NCBI GenBank assembly: GCA_046727735.1
Contig: JBKPDF010000014.1
Location: forward strand, 1 to 64,000
Source of the DNA: AP-16 sp046727735
Lineage (GTDB): Bacteria; Pseudomonadota; Alphaproteobacteria; Rhizobiales; Xanthobacteraceae
Length of the DNA stretch: 64,000 nucleotides
Reading direction: 5' to 3'
The translations under genes were made by a program, and so were the position numbers. This document shows positions 53,226 to 61,837 of the stretch, in pieces (within the stretch, counting starts at the first letter, position 1; each line of letters begins with the position of its first letter). The notes under the pieces are model-generated. The model did no database searches, was not told the origin of the DNA, and saw only the letters and a list, made by a program, of their open reading frames with translations.

Positions 53226-53692
53226 ATGAAGAGATTAGCTGGTGTGCGCAGTATTGCTTTGAGTTTTCCGCTTTGCGCCGTCTGGGTGGTGGGGGCGGCT
53301 TATGCCCAAACCGCCGACGGCAGGGTCGTGAAGCTTCCCACGAGATCGAGTTCAAAGGTCCTCTCGCGGGCGCACCGCAAATTGCGGTGTTGTACGGCGA
53401 CCCCACAAAAGCCGGCGTGTACGTCATGCGAGTTAAATTTGCTCCTGGTATGAAGATCATGCCGCACTGGCATCCCGATGAGGTTCGCACGGTGGCCGTG
53501 CTGTCCGGGACGTACTATTCCGGTCTTGGCGATCAATGGGATGAAAGCAAGCTTACGCCGTATCCCGCCGGTACGTTCTTCTCTGAACCTCCAAAGAACC
53601 CACACTATGCATGGGCGAAAGATGGTGAGGTGATAATTCAGATAACCGGAGTCGGACCGACGGGCACCACATCAATTCCGCAAAAACAATAG
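53226..53692 (+). pseudogene. Exported cupin-domain protein, frameshifted
   Basis: Starts at ATG 53226 (GGGGAGG before it) with signal peptide 'GVRSIALSFPLCAVWVVGAA' and continues to '...TADGRVVKLP'. The reading frame then breaks. The rest of a cupin ('HEIEFKGPLAGAPQIAVLYG', 'PGMKIMPHWHPDEVRTVAVL') is in another frame to 53692. One missing C in the CCC run at 53337-53339 restores a continuous protein (ccc-cac-gag). Either a recent pseudogene or a sequencing error; the domain itself is otherwise intact. Confidence 0.8.
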
Positions 53693-53866
53693 CCCTTGGG
53701 TAAGCTTCCGTCGTTCGTAAGACCACAAGGACAGGGCCCAGCCGCGCGGCATCGGAAAGCGCCGCTCCTGGCTGTTCAGGTGCCATCGTGACGTCATAAC
53801 AGGTCACTTTCTTCATAGCCCCGCACCGGAGCTGCCGATCCGCAGCGCCTGAAACGATGCTTGTCG

Positions 53867-54265
53867 ATGCGGCTTCCTTCACGCCGTCAATTCCTCGAGT
53901 TTGTCGGCCGCGCGGGCGGCGCCACCGCCGTCTACAATGTGATGGCGGCCATGGGACTCATACCGGTCCCAACTACCTACGCAGGGCCTCCCGAACTCGA
54001 GCCAGGCTCCGGCAGCGGTGTTCGGGTTGTCGTGCTCGGCGCCGGGCTGGCGGGAATGACGGCCGCCTACGAACTCTCGAAGGCGGGTTATGTCTGCGCG
54101 GTTCTTGAAGCGCGTCACGTTCTTGGAGGCCAAGTACGGCAGAATTCGCAGACCCAAAAAATGACGCGCATCGTCCTCATTCGGCATCTGTTTCCGTACG
54201 TTCGCATTCGCGTATTGCGGAAAATGCAGACGGCACAGTTGCTTTCCTCTGAAGCCGGCATTTAG
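53867..54265 (+). pseudogene. Truncated flavin monoamine oxidase-like gene (5' part only)
   Basis: Begins like a Tat-exported FAD amine oxidase: 'SRRQFLEFVGRAGGATAVYN', then the dinucleotide motif 'VVVLGAGLAGMTAAYELSKA' and 'YVCAVLEARHVLGGQ'. Full-length relatives run to 450-550 residues. Here homology ends about residue 90 and the frame closes after unrelated sequence. A remnant, consistent with the decayed nature of the 53-56 kb region. Confidence 0.7.
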
Positions 54266-54398
54266 TGGTTCGCGATTCCCGACGTCCCAATCGTTTCGTC
54301 GTATCTTCGTCGGCCTTTTCCATCGGTGCGGGCCATAATATGATACCCACACCCCGCCGTTCAGTTTCGTCGGCGCGCAACAGAGGGAGGATGCCGCA

Positions 54399-54662
54399 AT
54401 GGCGTTCGTTGTCATTCACCACAAGGTCAAAGACTATAACGCTTGGCGTCCGGTCTACGATGAGCATGAGAAAAGCCGTGTTTCAGCAGGAATCACGAAC
54501 GCGAAGGTCTTCCGCAGAGCCGAAGACCCGAATGAATTAGTAATTCTCGCGGATGTCGCCGATGTGGCGAAGGCCCGGTCCTGGACGACTTCGGATGATC
54601 TGAAGTCGGCTATGCAACGAGCCGGCGTCGTGGGGCCGCCCAGTATCCAATTCACTGTCTAG
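54399..54662 (+). CDS. Small dimeric alpha/beta-barrel-like protein (87 aa)
   Basis: 87 residues beginning 'MAFVVIHHKVKDYNAWRPVY', with 'EDPNELVILADVADVAKARS' and 'DDLKSAMQRAGVVGPPSIQF'. This pattern is typical of small ferredoxin-fold proteins related to antibiotic-biosynthesis monooxygenases and DUF1330. GGGAGG lies 8 bases before the ATG. Function unknown. Confidence 0.75.
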   Translation: MAFVVIHHKVKDYNAWRPVYDEHEKSRVSAGITNAKVFRRAEDPNELVILADVADVAKARSWTTSDDLKSAMQRAGVVGPPSIQFTV

Positions 54663-54773
54663 TAGGCTGCGCTGACGACTGGTGGCAGGCTGCATTCGAA
54701 TCATCTGCGGCGAATGTAGAAATGGCCGCGGCTTGTTTTCCTCGTCGTCAAATAACAGGCAAAACGGGCCTCT

Positions 54774-54853
54774 GCGTCACGGCTTGGAGCGAGAACTCGC
54801 CGGGGACTAGGCTGGCCCGTTCTCCCCAGATCACCCTCTGGGATCGTTGCATC
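54774..54853 (+). repeat. ~80-bp direct repeat, copy 1
   Basis: 'gcgtcacggcttggagcgag...ggatcgttgcatc' matches 55401-55478 in the same orientation with scattered differences (about 85 % by eye). Spacing about 627 bases. Non-coding. Confidence 0.7.
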
Positions 54854-54907
54854 GAAGGAATCGAAGGCTCTTTGGTAGCGTTGCCCCGAGGCTGTTCCGT
54901 TTCCAGT

Positions 54908-55105
54908 TTAGGCGTGTTCCCTGCTTCTATCCGATACGAGCCTCAGGCGCGCATAGGGTCGGCTGTGGAAGGATTCCGCTTGCTGCGCGAGTTTCGCCCA
55001 AGCCTGCGCCATATCAATCAGGATGCACTTGGTTTTCGGCTCGCTCGTCCTGTTCGCCATCAGAACGCAGTCCAGGGCGTACTTCCGGTAGTGGTCGGAA
55101 CGCAT
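54908..55105 (-). CDS. Small helical hypothetical protein (65 aa), 'HYRKYALDCVLMA' family
   Basis: 65 residues from ATG 55105 (GAGGG about 9 bases before). 'HYRKYALDCVLMANRTSEPK' and 'CILIDMAQAWAKLAQQAESF' follow the same two-helix plan as the proteins at 50521 and 56802. Common in Bradyrhizobium, function unknown. It lies between the two copies of the ~80-bp direct repeat. Confidence 0.6.
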   Translation of the reverse strand: MRSDHYRKYALDCVLMANRTSEPKTKCILIDMAQAWAKLAQQAESFHSRPYARLRLVSDRSREHA

Positions 55106-55400
55106 GGAAAAACCCTCGGCAACCCCGCTCGCAAATCTATGAACCTCAATGCTTGCCAAATGTTCCAGGAGCCTGAGAGCGCAGGTTCGGCTCCTGGTTT
55201 GGATGGATGTTGGCCTGCGTTCGCCTTGACGGTGCTCAAAAGAAAACCTCCGAACTTACGCAACGACCGGGGCTTGAGGGTTACTTTTGCCATACCGGAC
55301 CGCGGACGGGGGCAAGGGGAATTGTCCGACTGGCTTGCGCTGAATATGGGAGCCGCCAGCGTCTTCACCCCGGAGCGCCTTACTCTCTCAGGGGTCTTTG

Positions 55401-55478
55401 GCGTCACGGCTTGTAGCGAGAACCCGCCGGGACTAGGCTGAGCCGTTCTTCCCCAAGTCCTTCTGGGATCGTTGCACC
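55401..55478 (+). repeat. ~80-bp direct repeat, copy 2
   Basis: 'gcgtcacggcttgtagcgag...ggatcgttgcacc', second copy of 54774-54853. The pair brackets the small helical gene at 54908-55105. Confidence 0.7.
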
Positions 55479-55596
55479 GGGGGAGGAATCGGACGGGCTT
55501 GGTTGCATGACGGCGCTCTTACTCGATCCAAGCCCGTTCCGTTTTCGCGATCCAAGTACAGGTAAACCGCACACTCCAACCGGATGGAGACTTGGT

Positions 55597-55827
55597 ATGC
55601 GAGCGGCGACGGGCGTCTTTTGCTTGGCGGTTATGGTGCTCATTACACAGGCTAAACCTGCCAATGCTGGAGCTTGGTGTGCGTATTATGATGCCTACAC
55701 GTACAACTGCGGCTTTCGGACTCTGGAGCAGTGTCGCGCAACAATATTGGGAGATACTCGAGCCTACTGTTCAGCAAATTATCGCGAACCGGCACCAGGC
55801 TATCGGAAGAGACAACAGAGCAGATAA
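55597..55827 (+). CDS. DUF3551 exported small protein
   Basis: 76 residues from ATG 55597 (GGAGA 7 bases before). Signal peptide 'VFCLAVMVLITQAKPANA', then the DUF3551 pattern 'WCAYYDAYTYNCGFRTLEQC' and a last Cys in 'RAYCSANYREP'. The Cys pattern suggests disulfides in the periplasm. Many paralogues per genome are usual in Bradyrhizobium; function unknown. Confidence 0.82.
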   Translation: MRAATGVFCLAVMVLITQAKPANAGAWCAYYDAYTYNCGFRTLEQCRATILGDTRAYCSANYREPAPGYRKRQQSR

Positions 55828-56352
55828 GAATCGAGTAGGAGATGGCGCGGCTGGGAACTTCGCTCAAGAGGCCTTTGGCGGGTAATGCAGGCTTTGCACT
55901 GTCACTCTGATTCACTTTCGTCTCGCAGGCTTTGCTTTCCTCTCAACTAACAAGTCGGAGCCATCCTCCCTTGGACGTTTGTCGGTGCAGTAGGAGACCA
56001 CGGAGCCGGACCTGGTCGAAACCAGCACCGATTCTGTGCGGGTCTGAATGCACAATTCTCTGGTCGCGAACGGCAAAGACCAGAACACTGTTTCCTGACC
56101 GATAAAGAGCACTGTGACAAGATAGAACACGATTCCGTACCCTGATTTTCCGCCGCACCATAGTATCCTGTTTTTCAGCCGATAGGAGAGCCAGGTTTTT
56201 TAGCCCGTCGTCTTGCTTGCGCCGAGATTCTAGCTTTCCGTCACCAGGAGAGGCCCTATTGAGAACCGAGCGCGAACAAAACCTGTAAAACACCCTATAA
56301 GACATTCCGCGCCATCAAAAATGGAAACGTGAAATTCGTTTGATTTCAATGA
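55828..56352. other. Gene-poor stretch left of the tRNA-Gln fragment
   Basis: No frame here has family resemblance or a ribosome site. The sequence is more AT-rich than the left part of the window. It ends at the tRNA-like repeat at 56353. Confidence 0.4.
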
Positions 56353-56399
56353 CTGGGGGACCAGGATTCGAACCTAGATTGACGGAGTCAGTGTGCGCT
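56353..56399 (-). repeat. Degenerate 3' half of a tRNA-Gln gene (attachment-site-like repeat, left)
   Basis: The minus strand reads the anticodon-arm to acceptor part of a tRNA. It has the T-loop 'GGTTCGAATCC' and the acceptor strand 'GTCCCCCAG' but no intact 5' half. It matches the 62545-62591 fragment at 43 of 47 positions by my count. Terminal CCA is TCA here. The two copies are in the same orientation and about 6.2 kb apart, as expected for island boundaries. Confidence 0.7.
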
Positions 56400-56801
56400 G
56401 TTCCGCTTTGATTTGATTGGACTTTTTTGCAAAACCTCTCAGTTTGCGGGTATTCAGGATCGACGTTCCTGAAATAGGTGGGGCGCGTCGGAGGTTTACT
56501 GGCTTGGACATTGCGCAGCAGCGTAGTGCTTCCCGTATTGATGGATTGATGGATCCGGCGATAAAATCCTGAAATCCGTCAGGGGCTAGATGGACGCTCG
56601 TTGACGGAGGACTGCCCCGCCCCGCCGCAACTTTTGAGCCCAGGACACAAGGGGGCGGGGCTTTCTTTGGCAACTTCTTTTTGGGCTTGATTGTCGGCTG
56701 GAACGAAAAGCCGGTGTTCTTTGTTGGAGCGGCGAGCACGAGCCGCTCTAGCCGATAGCCCGGTTGGAGCGCAGGGGGGAACTTTGGCGACGGAGTTCCC
56801 T
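56400..56801. other. Stretch without recognised genes inside the putative island
   Basis: About 400 bases. Minus-strand frames here are Pro/Lys/Arg-rich and lack ribosome sites or family likeness. A weak GGGGCGGGG tract is present near 56617-56660. Nothing else seen. Confidence 0.4.
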
Positions 56802-56978
56802 ATGAAACCCGTAGTCAACGAATATCGAGCCAAAGCGTTCGAGTGCCTATCGCTCGCCGAGTGCATGAATGACCCGGAGGAACGAGCGGAGATCCTCCGG
56901 TTTGCCCGCATGTGGTTCGATCTGGCCGAACCTATTGAAGAGCTTCAGGGGGCCTATGAGCTACCTCGGGGCCGATGA
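56802..56978 (+). CDS. Small helical hypothetical protein (58 aa), 'EYRAKAFECLSLA' family
   Basis: 58 residues from ATG 56802 (GGAG 7 bases before). 'EYRAKAFECLSLAECMNDPE' and 'ERAEILRFARMWFDLAEPIE' parallel the 71-aa protein at 50521-50736. It carries the same Trp-Leu/Phe-Asp/Tyr-Leu helix end, so the two are paralogues. Function unknown. Confidence 0.65.
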   Translation: MKPVVNEYRAKAFECLSLAECMNDPEERAEILRFARMWFDLAEPIEELQGAYELPRGR

Positions 56979-57023
56979 GATGCGCCGCGACTCGAATCCG
57001 AGCGGCATGAGAATCGCATGCAA

Positions 57024-58073
57024 CTAACGGCCTAAGGCCGGTGATTCCGGCATGCGGCGGCGTCGCTCCGTGGCGGGATCGGCGACATCACTAAGCCGAG
57101 GCCCCTTAGACGCTGCAGTGTTGTTGTAGACGTCGAGGCGGCCTACCTCCGAATAAATGAATGTTGCCGCTACTGCATCGGAATACAAAACGGCCGTTGC
57201 CGGGGTCAACCGATCGGCCGACACCAGAATCCCGGCCGCCACCAATGCAGACGACAAGGCGTTAAATAGACCCTGTGAGGCGATTGGATCGAATGCGACC
57301 GCAGCGTCGCCGACCGCAATCCATCCTTCGCCCGCGGCCTGCGACAGAACGCGTGCGGATGCGTTTACGCTGAGTAGCGCGTTTCCCGCCGGCGCTCCAG
57401 ACGGGCGAATGCGCCAAGTCTGGGCCCGCCCTTCCGGTCCGTGGATATCGTAGAACCAGCTCGATGCGTCGCTCCGGAAGTCGAGCCACGACGCGCTCTC
57501 AGCAACGGCATTTTCAGGCGTGTCCTGCGTCAGTTCCGCTACCATGTGATCCCGGGCGGTGACGCGAGCACCCTTTCGTCGCGCAATAGCGGCCGCACGA
57601 CCAGTGGCATCGATGATGACGTCCGCACATACGACCGTTGTGGCGCTGCTGTCAGTTGCGCGAAAGTTGACGTCCGCGTCCGCCGTGAGGCCGCTCGCCC
57701 GCAACCGGCAGAACGTGACGCCGGCGGCGACAGCGGCTGCGCGAAGCCGCTCGTCGAAACGGGCGCGATCGATCACATAGCCGACCCGATAGGGATGGCA
57801 GAGGAAATCTTCGTAATCCTGTTCGCCCGAGCCGCGGGTCCTGCGAATCCCAAGGCAGCGTCGAGCGACCGCCGGGTCGTCGAGAAGCGGTTGAAGCCCT
57901 ACCGCCGCGACGGTGCTAAGCGACGCCGGGGCCAGAAGCTCGAGGCGATTGACCGCCAGCGAACCAGGATCGGCGAGGATAACTGCGCGCCCTTTGAGAG
58001 CCAACAGGCGCGCAACGGTCGAGCCGGCCGGCCCCGCTCCCACCACGAGACAGTCGGCGTGCAGCGTTTCCAA
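57024..58073 (-). CDS. LodB-like FAD-dependent oxidoreductase (maturase of a quinone-cofactor oxidase)
   Basis: 349 residues, TTG start at 58073, two bases after the stop of the LodA-like gene. N-terminal FAD motif 'DCLVVGAGPAGSTVARLLAL'; second FAD segment 'GWIAVGDAAVAFDPIASQGL', a strong feature of the LodB and tryptophan-halogenase-like group. In the Marinomonas LodA/LodB and GoxA/GoxB systems this flavoprotein is needed to build the cysteine tryptophylquinone cofactor in the oxidase. The tight coupling to the LodA-like gene supports the same job here. Confidence 0.82.
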   Translation of the reverse strand: METLHADCLVVGAGPAGSTVARLLALKGRAVILADPGSLAVNRLELLAPASLSTVAAVGLQPLLDDPAVARRCLGIRRTRGSGEQDYEDFLCHPYRVGYVIDRARFDERLRAAAVAAGVTFCRLRASGLTADADVNFRATDSSATTVVCADVIIDATGRAAAIARRKGARVTARDHMVAELTQDTPENAVAESASWLDFRSDASSWFYDIHGPEGRAQTWRIRPSGAPAGNALLSVNASARVLSQAAGEGWIAVGDAAVAFDPIASQGLFNALSSALVAAGILVSADRLTPATAVLYSDAVAATFIYSEVGRLDVYNNTAASKGPRLSDVADPATERRRRMPESPALGR

Positions 58074-58075
58074 AT

Positions 58076-60070
58076 TCAGATCTCGCCCTGACGATAGCTT
58101 CGCTTCGGCGGCGGGGCTGTTGTCCGTGCGGCTCGCCGCTGCAACAAGCCCGCTGTCGCCTCCGGTGCGAAAAGGCTCTCGATGTTCTCAACCGCATGGA
58201 ACTTCGGATCGGCAGTGACGTCGATCGGAACTCCATTGTGTCTGCGTCTTTGCTCGACTCGCACGTCCTGCACTGGCAGCGAGACCGCCGGGTTCTTGAT
58301 CGGCAACACCATCCCCAGCTCGGACCACTCGGCGATCATAAGCGACAACCGGTCATAGTAGTCAAAGCCGCGAATGTCGCGCAGCCAGTCGACCCTGTGC
58401 GCCAGATGCTTCAAGGTCTGCTGTTGCGTCGGCTGCCCAAGATGAGCGATCGCGGCCGCTCGCAGATAGTTTCCGTCCGCCAGAACCTGGTCCGGCGCGC
58501 GTGGTCCCCAAAAAGTCGGCATCGACAGGAAGGTCGAGGGAAAATAATCGGCGGCCGAGTTACATGATGTATGATCGGTGTGCCATGGCACGCCTAGAAA
58601 TCGGGTGAGACTCCCCGCTGCAGCACCGTCATACGGGCCGTTAGCCCCGATGCAGACCGCCGGCGTGAGTGTGTCGCCAAAGTCTTGTTTTGCCGGTTGT
58701 TCGCCTGCGAGGACATTGAGGCGGTACGCTGATTTCCAGAGCACGGGAATTCGCATCACCCAAGTCATCTCCATGGCAGGATGGAAGGGCCCGCCGAGGC
58801 AATCATGCAACGGTGCACGCTCCAGATGCTTCACCTGCAGTTCGGGCGACATTGTGGAGAACTGTGTTGGCTGCGCCGGTGCGGCTGCCGACCAGTCGGC
58901 AGCGAACATGCCGTCAGCCCAACGTTTAAGATGGGCGTACTGGGTCTTTGTCACGGCGAGGAGCGAATTTGGAGGCTTCGGCGGGTCGCCGAAGAACTGA
59001 TCGACGGCATCCCCGAAGATCTGCGGAACCTGGTCTTCGAGAAGCGCCCCCCCTGCGCTGGGGTCGCGAAACAGTGCGAGGATAGTTTGGCGCCACGCGG
59101 CATTCGCCGCAGAACTATCATTCAACTTAGTAATGACCTCAGGATTCTGCGCGTCGAGCGCCGAGCCGAATCCATGCAGGATGAAAAGCCCATGATTGAC
59201 CCACTGCAACCCGGTCAGGCGCTGAAACACGGGCAGCACATCGTCCGTGAAGGATGTCTTGGTCGGCGGTGAAATCCATGTCTTGTCGTAGAAGACTTCC
59301 CGGACCACATCGTCCATCGTCACCAGACCGAACAGGCCCGGTGCGTAGTTCGGCGGAGTGACGCAGACATGGCCGGGCTCCGCGTCGATCGGCGGTCGTC
59401 CGGGGAATGTCACCTGCGCGCGCACAGGTCCATCGCAGACATCATCATGCCAGCCCGGATTGTTGGCAAAGGTGAGAGGCCTTGTCCCCTGGCGAAACGG
59501 TTTGGCGACTCCCTTGCCGCCAAGAAAGATCAGACGTCCTTCCGCGTCGGTGCGAAGCTCGCCCAGATAGACCGGCGAGCCCCAGAACGCGCCATCATCA
59601 AGCCGGATCGGGCCGGCGTTTGGCCCCGCGATGCTCTTCGGCGTCGGAACGATATCTAGGCGCCACCTATTGCGCCGGCCAACCAGATCACGATTTCGCC
59701 GCAGGGCATCCTGGCTTAGCGACCCGAGATCCATAGCCTGATTGAATTCATACCAGCCGGCCTTCAGGTTGGCGACAGCGACGCGCCATTCGATCTGTGC
59801 GGACGCGCCAGTCACTTCCTTCACGCTACCGTCATTCATGTGTGCGTAGACCCGGAAGCGGGCAGCCTGCCGCTTGATCTCTCCATTGGCGGTGCGAAAG
59901 TCGTCCACGTAGCGCGCCGGCTGCTCCGGTGTTGCGCCGGGTAAGGTCGGCGGCCCGCCGATTACTTCGGGGCCGATGACGTAGTCATCAGCGCCGCTGG
60001 CATTACCGACGCGCGCGATCCCGATCGGGGGATAGACTCTCAACTCTCGAATGGCGTTGAGATCGATCAT
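58076..60070 (-). CDS. LodA/GoxA-like cysteine tryptophylquinone (CTQ) amino-acid oxidase
   Basis: 664 residues from ATG 60070 (AAGGA 6 bases before), close to LodA length (about 726). N-terminal 'LRVYPPIGIARVGNASGADD' is the family hallmark. The cofactor region 'LGVPWHTDHTSCNSAADYF' has Asp and Cys four residues apart (499 and 503), as for Asp512/Cys516 of LodA. The partner Trp is probably that in 'HRVDWLRDIRGFDYYD' (562). The family oxidatively deaminates lysine or glycine and releases H2O2, which is antibacterial. Substrate here unknown. No signal peptide, as in known members. Confidence 0.85.
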   Translation of the reverse strand: MIDLNAIRELRVYPPIGIARVGNASGADDYVIGPEVIGGPPTLPGATPEQPARYVDDFRTANGEIKRQAARFRVYAHMNDGSVKEVTGASAQIEWRVAVANLKAGWYEFNQAMDLGSLSQDALRRNRDLVGRRNRWRLDIVPTPKSIAGPNAGPIRLDDGAFWGSPVYLGELRTDAEGRLIFLGGKGVAKPFRQGTRPLTFANNPGWHDDVCDGPVRAQVTFPGRPPIDAEPGHVCVTPPNYAPGLFGLVTMDDVVREVFYDKTWISPPTKTSFTDDVLPVFQRLTGLQWVNHGLFILHGFGSALDAQNPEVITKLNDSSAANAAWRQTILALFRDPSAGGALLEDQVPQIFGDAVDQFFGDPPKPPNSLLAVTKTQYAHLKRWADGMFAADWSAAAPAQPTQFSTMSPELQVKHLERAPLHDCLGGPFHPAMEMTWVMRIPVLWKSAYRLNVLAGEQPAKQDFGDTLTPAVCIGANGPYDGAAAGSLTRFLGVPWHTDHTSCNSAADYFPSTFLSMPTFWGPRAPDQVLADGNYLRAAAIAHLGQPTQQQTLKHLAHRVDWLRDIRGFDYYDRLSLMIAEWSELGMVLPIKNPAVSLPVQDVRVEQRRRHNGVPIDVTADPKFHAVENIESLFAPEATAGLLQRRAARTTAPPPKRSYRQGEI

Positions 60071-60633
60071 TGTCTGTCCTTGAGGCTGAAACGCTGTCAA
60101 AAAGTGCGATCTTTAGCTGCAGCGATCCCGGCAGGGGGCCTTCCCAATCTAGATGCCGCCGCACATTTCAGCGCGGCTGGTCCGGCTCCTGCATCGACTG
60201 TCCGTTCCTACTTCGCCTCACCGCGGCGGAGGCGGGGTATGCGATTCGCCTTGCGTCGGCGATCGATCCCACGGCGAGAACGCGAGGCTTTCGCCGTAGG
60301 CGGCCTTACCCGCGGCTCCATGAGGGAGTGCGGCGGCAGTTTCGTTTCCGGGGCAGCCGCTGGACTTGGCATGCCGGACTGCGAACGAGGCAGCATCGGA
60401 TCTCCTCCGCTGAATGCACAAATGTCAGCGGAATGTTCGAGGATATTCGTCCACTCTGTTTCGGCCCGACCACGCGGCCCGACATCCTGAGTTGAGAAAT
60501 GCCGTAAAGCGGATGGATTGATTCAGTTACAACGAGTACTATTGTACGTATGCGATCTTGGCAAGATCGCCCAACAGATACGTTCACCGAGAACCCTGCC
60601 CGATTTTCGAACATTCAAACTTGGGACAGCCGA
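60071..60633. other. Divergent intergenic region between the LodA-like gene and the protease-like gene
   Basis: 563 bases with overlapping Arg/Gly/Pro frames but none with ribosome site or family likeness. It probably holds the two divergent promoters. An AT-richer tract with 'gattcagttacaacgagtactattgtacgtatgcg' lies near 60520-60554. Confidence 0.4.
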
Positions 60634-61828
60634 ATGACTACTCATGGCATTTCCAAGCCCAAAGCCCGCAGACGCCGCATGCTCGGGCTTGCTCAAGCGC
60701 AAGCCGCAGTGCAGGTGCGCGGCGTCGAAGTGGTTCAATGCGTTCAAGACCTGACTAATTCGGTACCACTTCTCGCAACCAAGACGACCATAGTTCGCGT
60801 ATATCTCGACCCCACCTCGGTCTCGCAGACCGGCCAGATAACGGGTGAACTCGCCTGGAGCCGCAGTGGTGGAGCAGATACCTTTCTCCCCGGAATCAAC
60901 TCGCTTCGGTTGAATCCATGGTCGCCATTCAACCTCCAGGAGCAGCGCGAAGATCTCGACAGGAGCCTTAATTTCCGTCTGCCCGCCGCAGCGACCGCAG
61001 CCGGGCAGCTCAATTTGCGGATCAGCCGCATCTTTCAGCCCGGAGGCGCGGATCTGCCGGTCGCTCAGCCCAATATCGCGCCGGTAACATTCTCCCCTGC
61101 TCCTACGCTGCGCATTCGCGTCATTGGCCTTAGATACAAAGTCGGCGGCGCGACTATCGCACCAGCCGCGGTCCACTTCTCCTTCCTTAGATCGTTTCTG
61201 CAGCGCGCATATCCCGTTGCTGCTGCTCTCGAATGGTCCCATATCGTCGTGGACGCGGACTTTTCCGCTCCTTTCGACGACTCAACGGTAGATTTGGCCA
61301 ACGCGCAGATCGCGGCGCTGCGGAGCCGAGAGGTCAGCAGCGGCGTTGATCCAAGGACGCACTATTACGGGCTTGTCGACGATAACGGTGGCAGGAACTT
61401 CATGCGCGGAAAAGCCTTCGCGGTCCCTGGCACTCCCCACCCCGATACCGTCGCCTCGGGGCCGGCGGGAGTACCCAATGGATTTGCCGGCGACACTGAC
61501 CCCGTCCTACGCGGACTGGTACGGTGCTCACGAGCTTGGACACACGTTTGGCCGGTTCCATCCGGGATTTCCTCCCGGATCGCAGGACGCCAGCGACCCT
61601 ACTTTCCCCTATGCGAACGGCTGTCTCAGCTCGCCGGACAACAAATATGTTGGTGTCGATACAGGAGATCACGAACTCAACCTGCCGGCCGCCGCGTTAC
61701 CGGGATTGAAATACCACGACGTCATGACGTATGCGGATAATCAATGGCTATCGGCGTATACCTATCAAGCTATACTTACCCGGCTTTTGCAAGAGGATGT
61801 CCTAGCTCCGCCGGTCCCGGTCGCGTAG
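60634..61828 (+). pseudogene. Metzincin-like zinc metalloprotease, frameshifted
   Basis: Begins at ATG 60634 and runs in one frame to about 61500 ('GVEVVQCVQDLTNSVPLLAT', a beta-rich N-terminal domain, '...HYYGLVDDNGGRNFMRG'). The continuation with the zinc site 'YGAHELGHTFGRFHPGF' (HExxHxxGxxH) and 'YHDVMTYADNQWLS' (possible Met-turn) is in another frame to 61828. Removing one C from the CCCC run at 61500-61503 joins 'GDTDP' to 'SYADWYGAHELGH', giving one protein of about 397 residues. Recent inactivation or a base-calling error. It shares an operon with the 210-aa gene downstream. Confidence 0.72.
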
Positions 61829-61837
61829 GAGGATCCA

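Noticed and set aside
54722..55441. 239-codon plus-strand frame
   Set aside because: It runs through both copies of the direct repeat and opposite the better-supported small helical gene; composition not protein-like.
55943..56305. 120-codon minus-strand frame
   Set aside because: No ribosome site, no recognisable family and in a decayed AT-richer stretch.
60101..60495. Overlapping 130-140-codon plus-strand frames before the protease-like gene
   Set aside because: Several overlapping frames, all Arg/Gly/Ser-rich, none with a ribosome site; probably promoter DNA.
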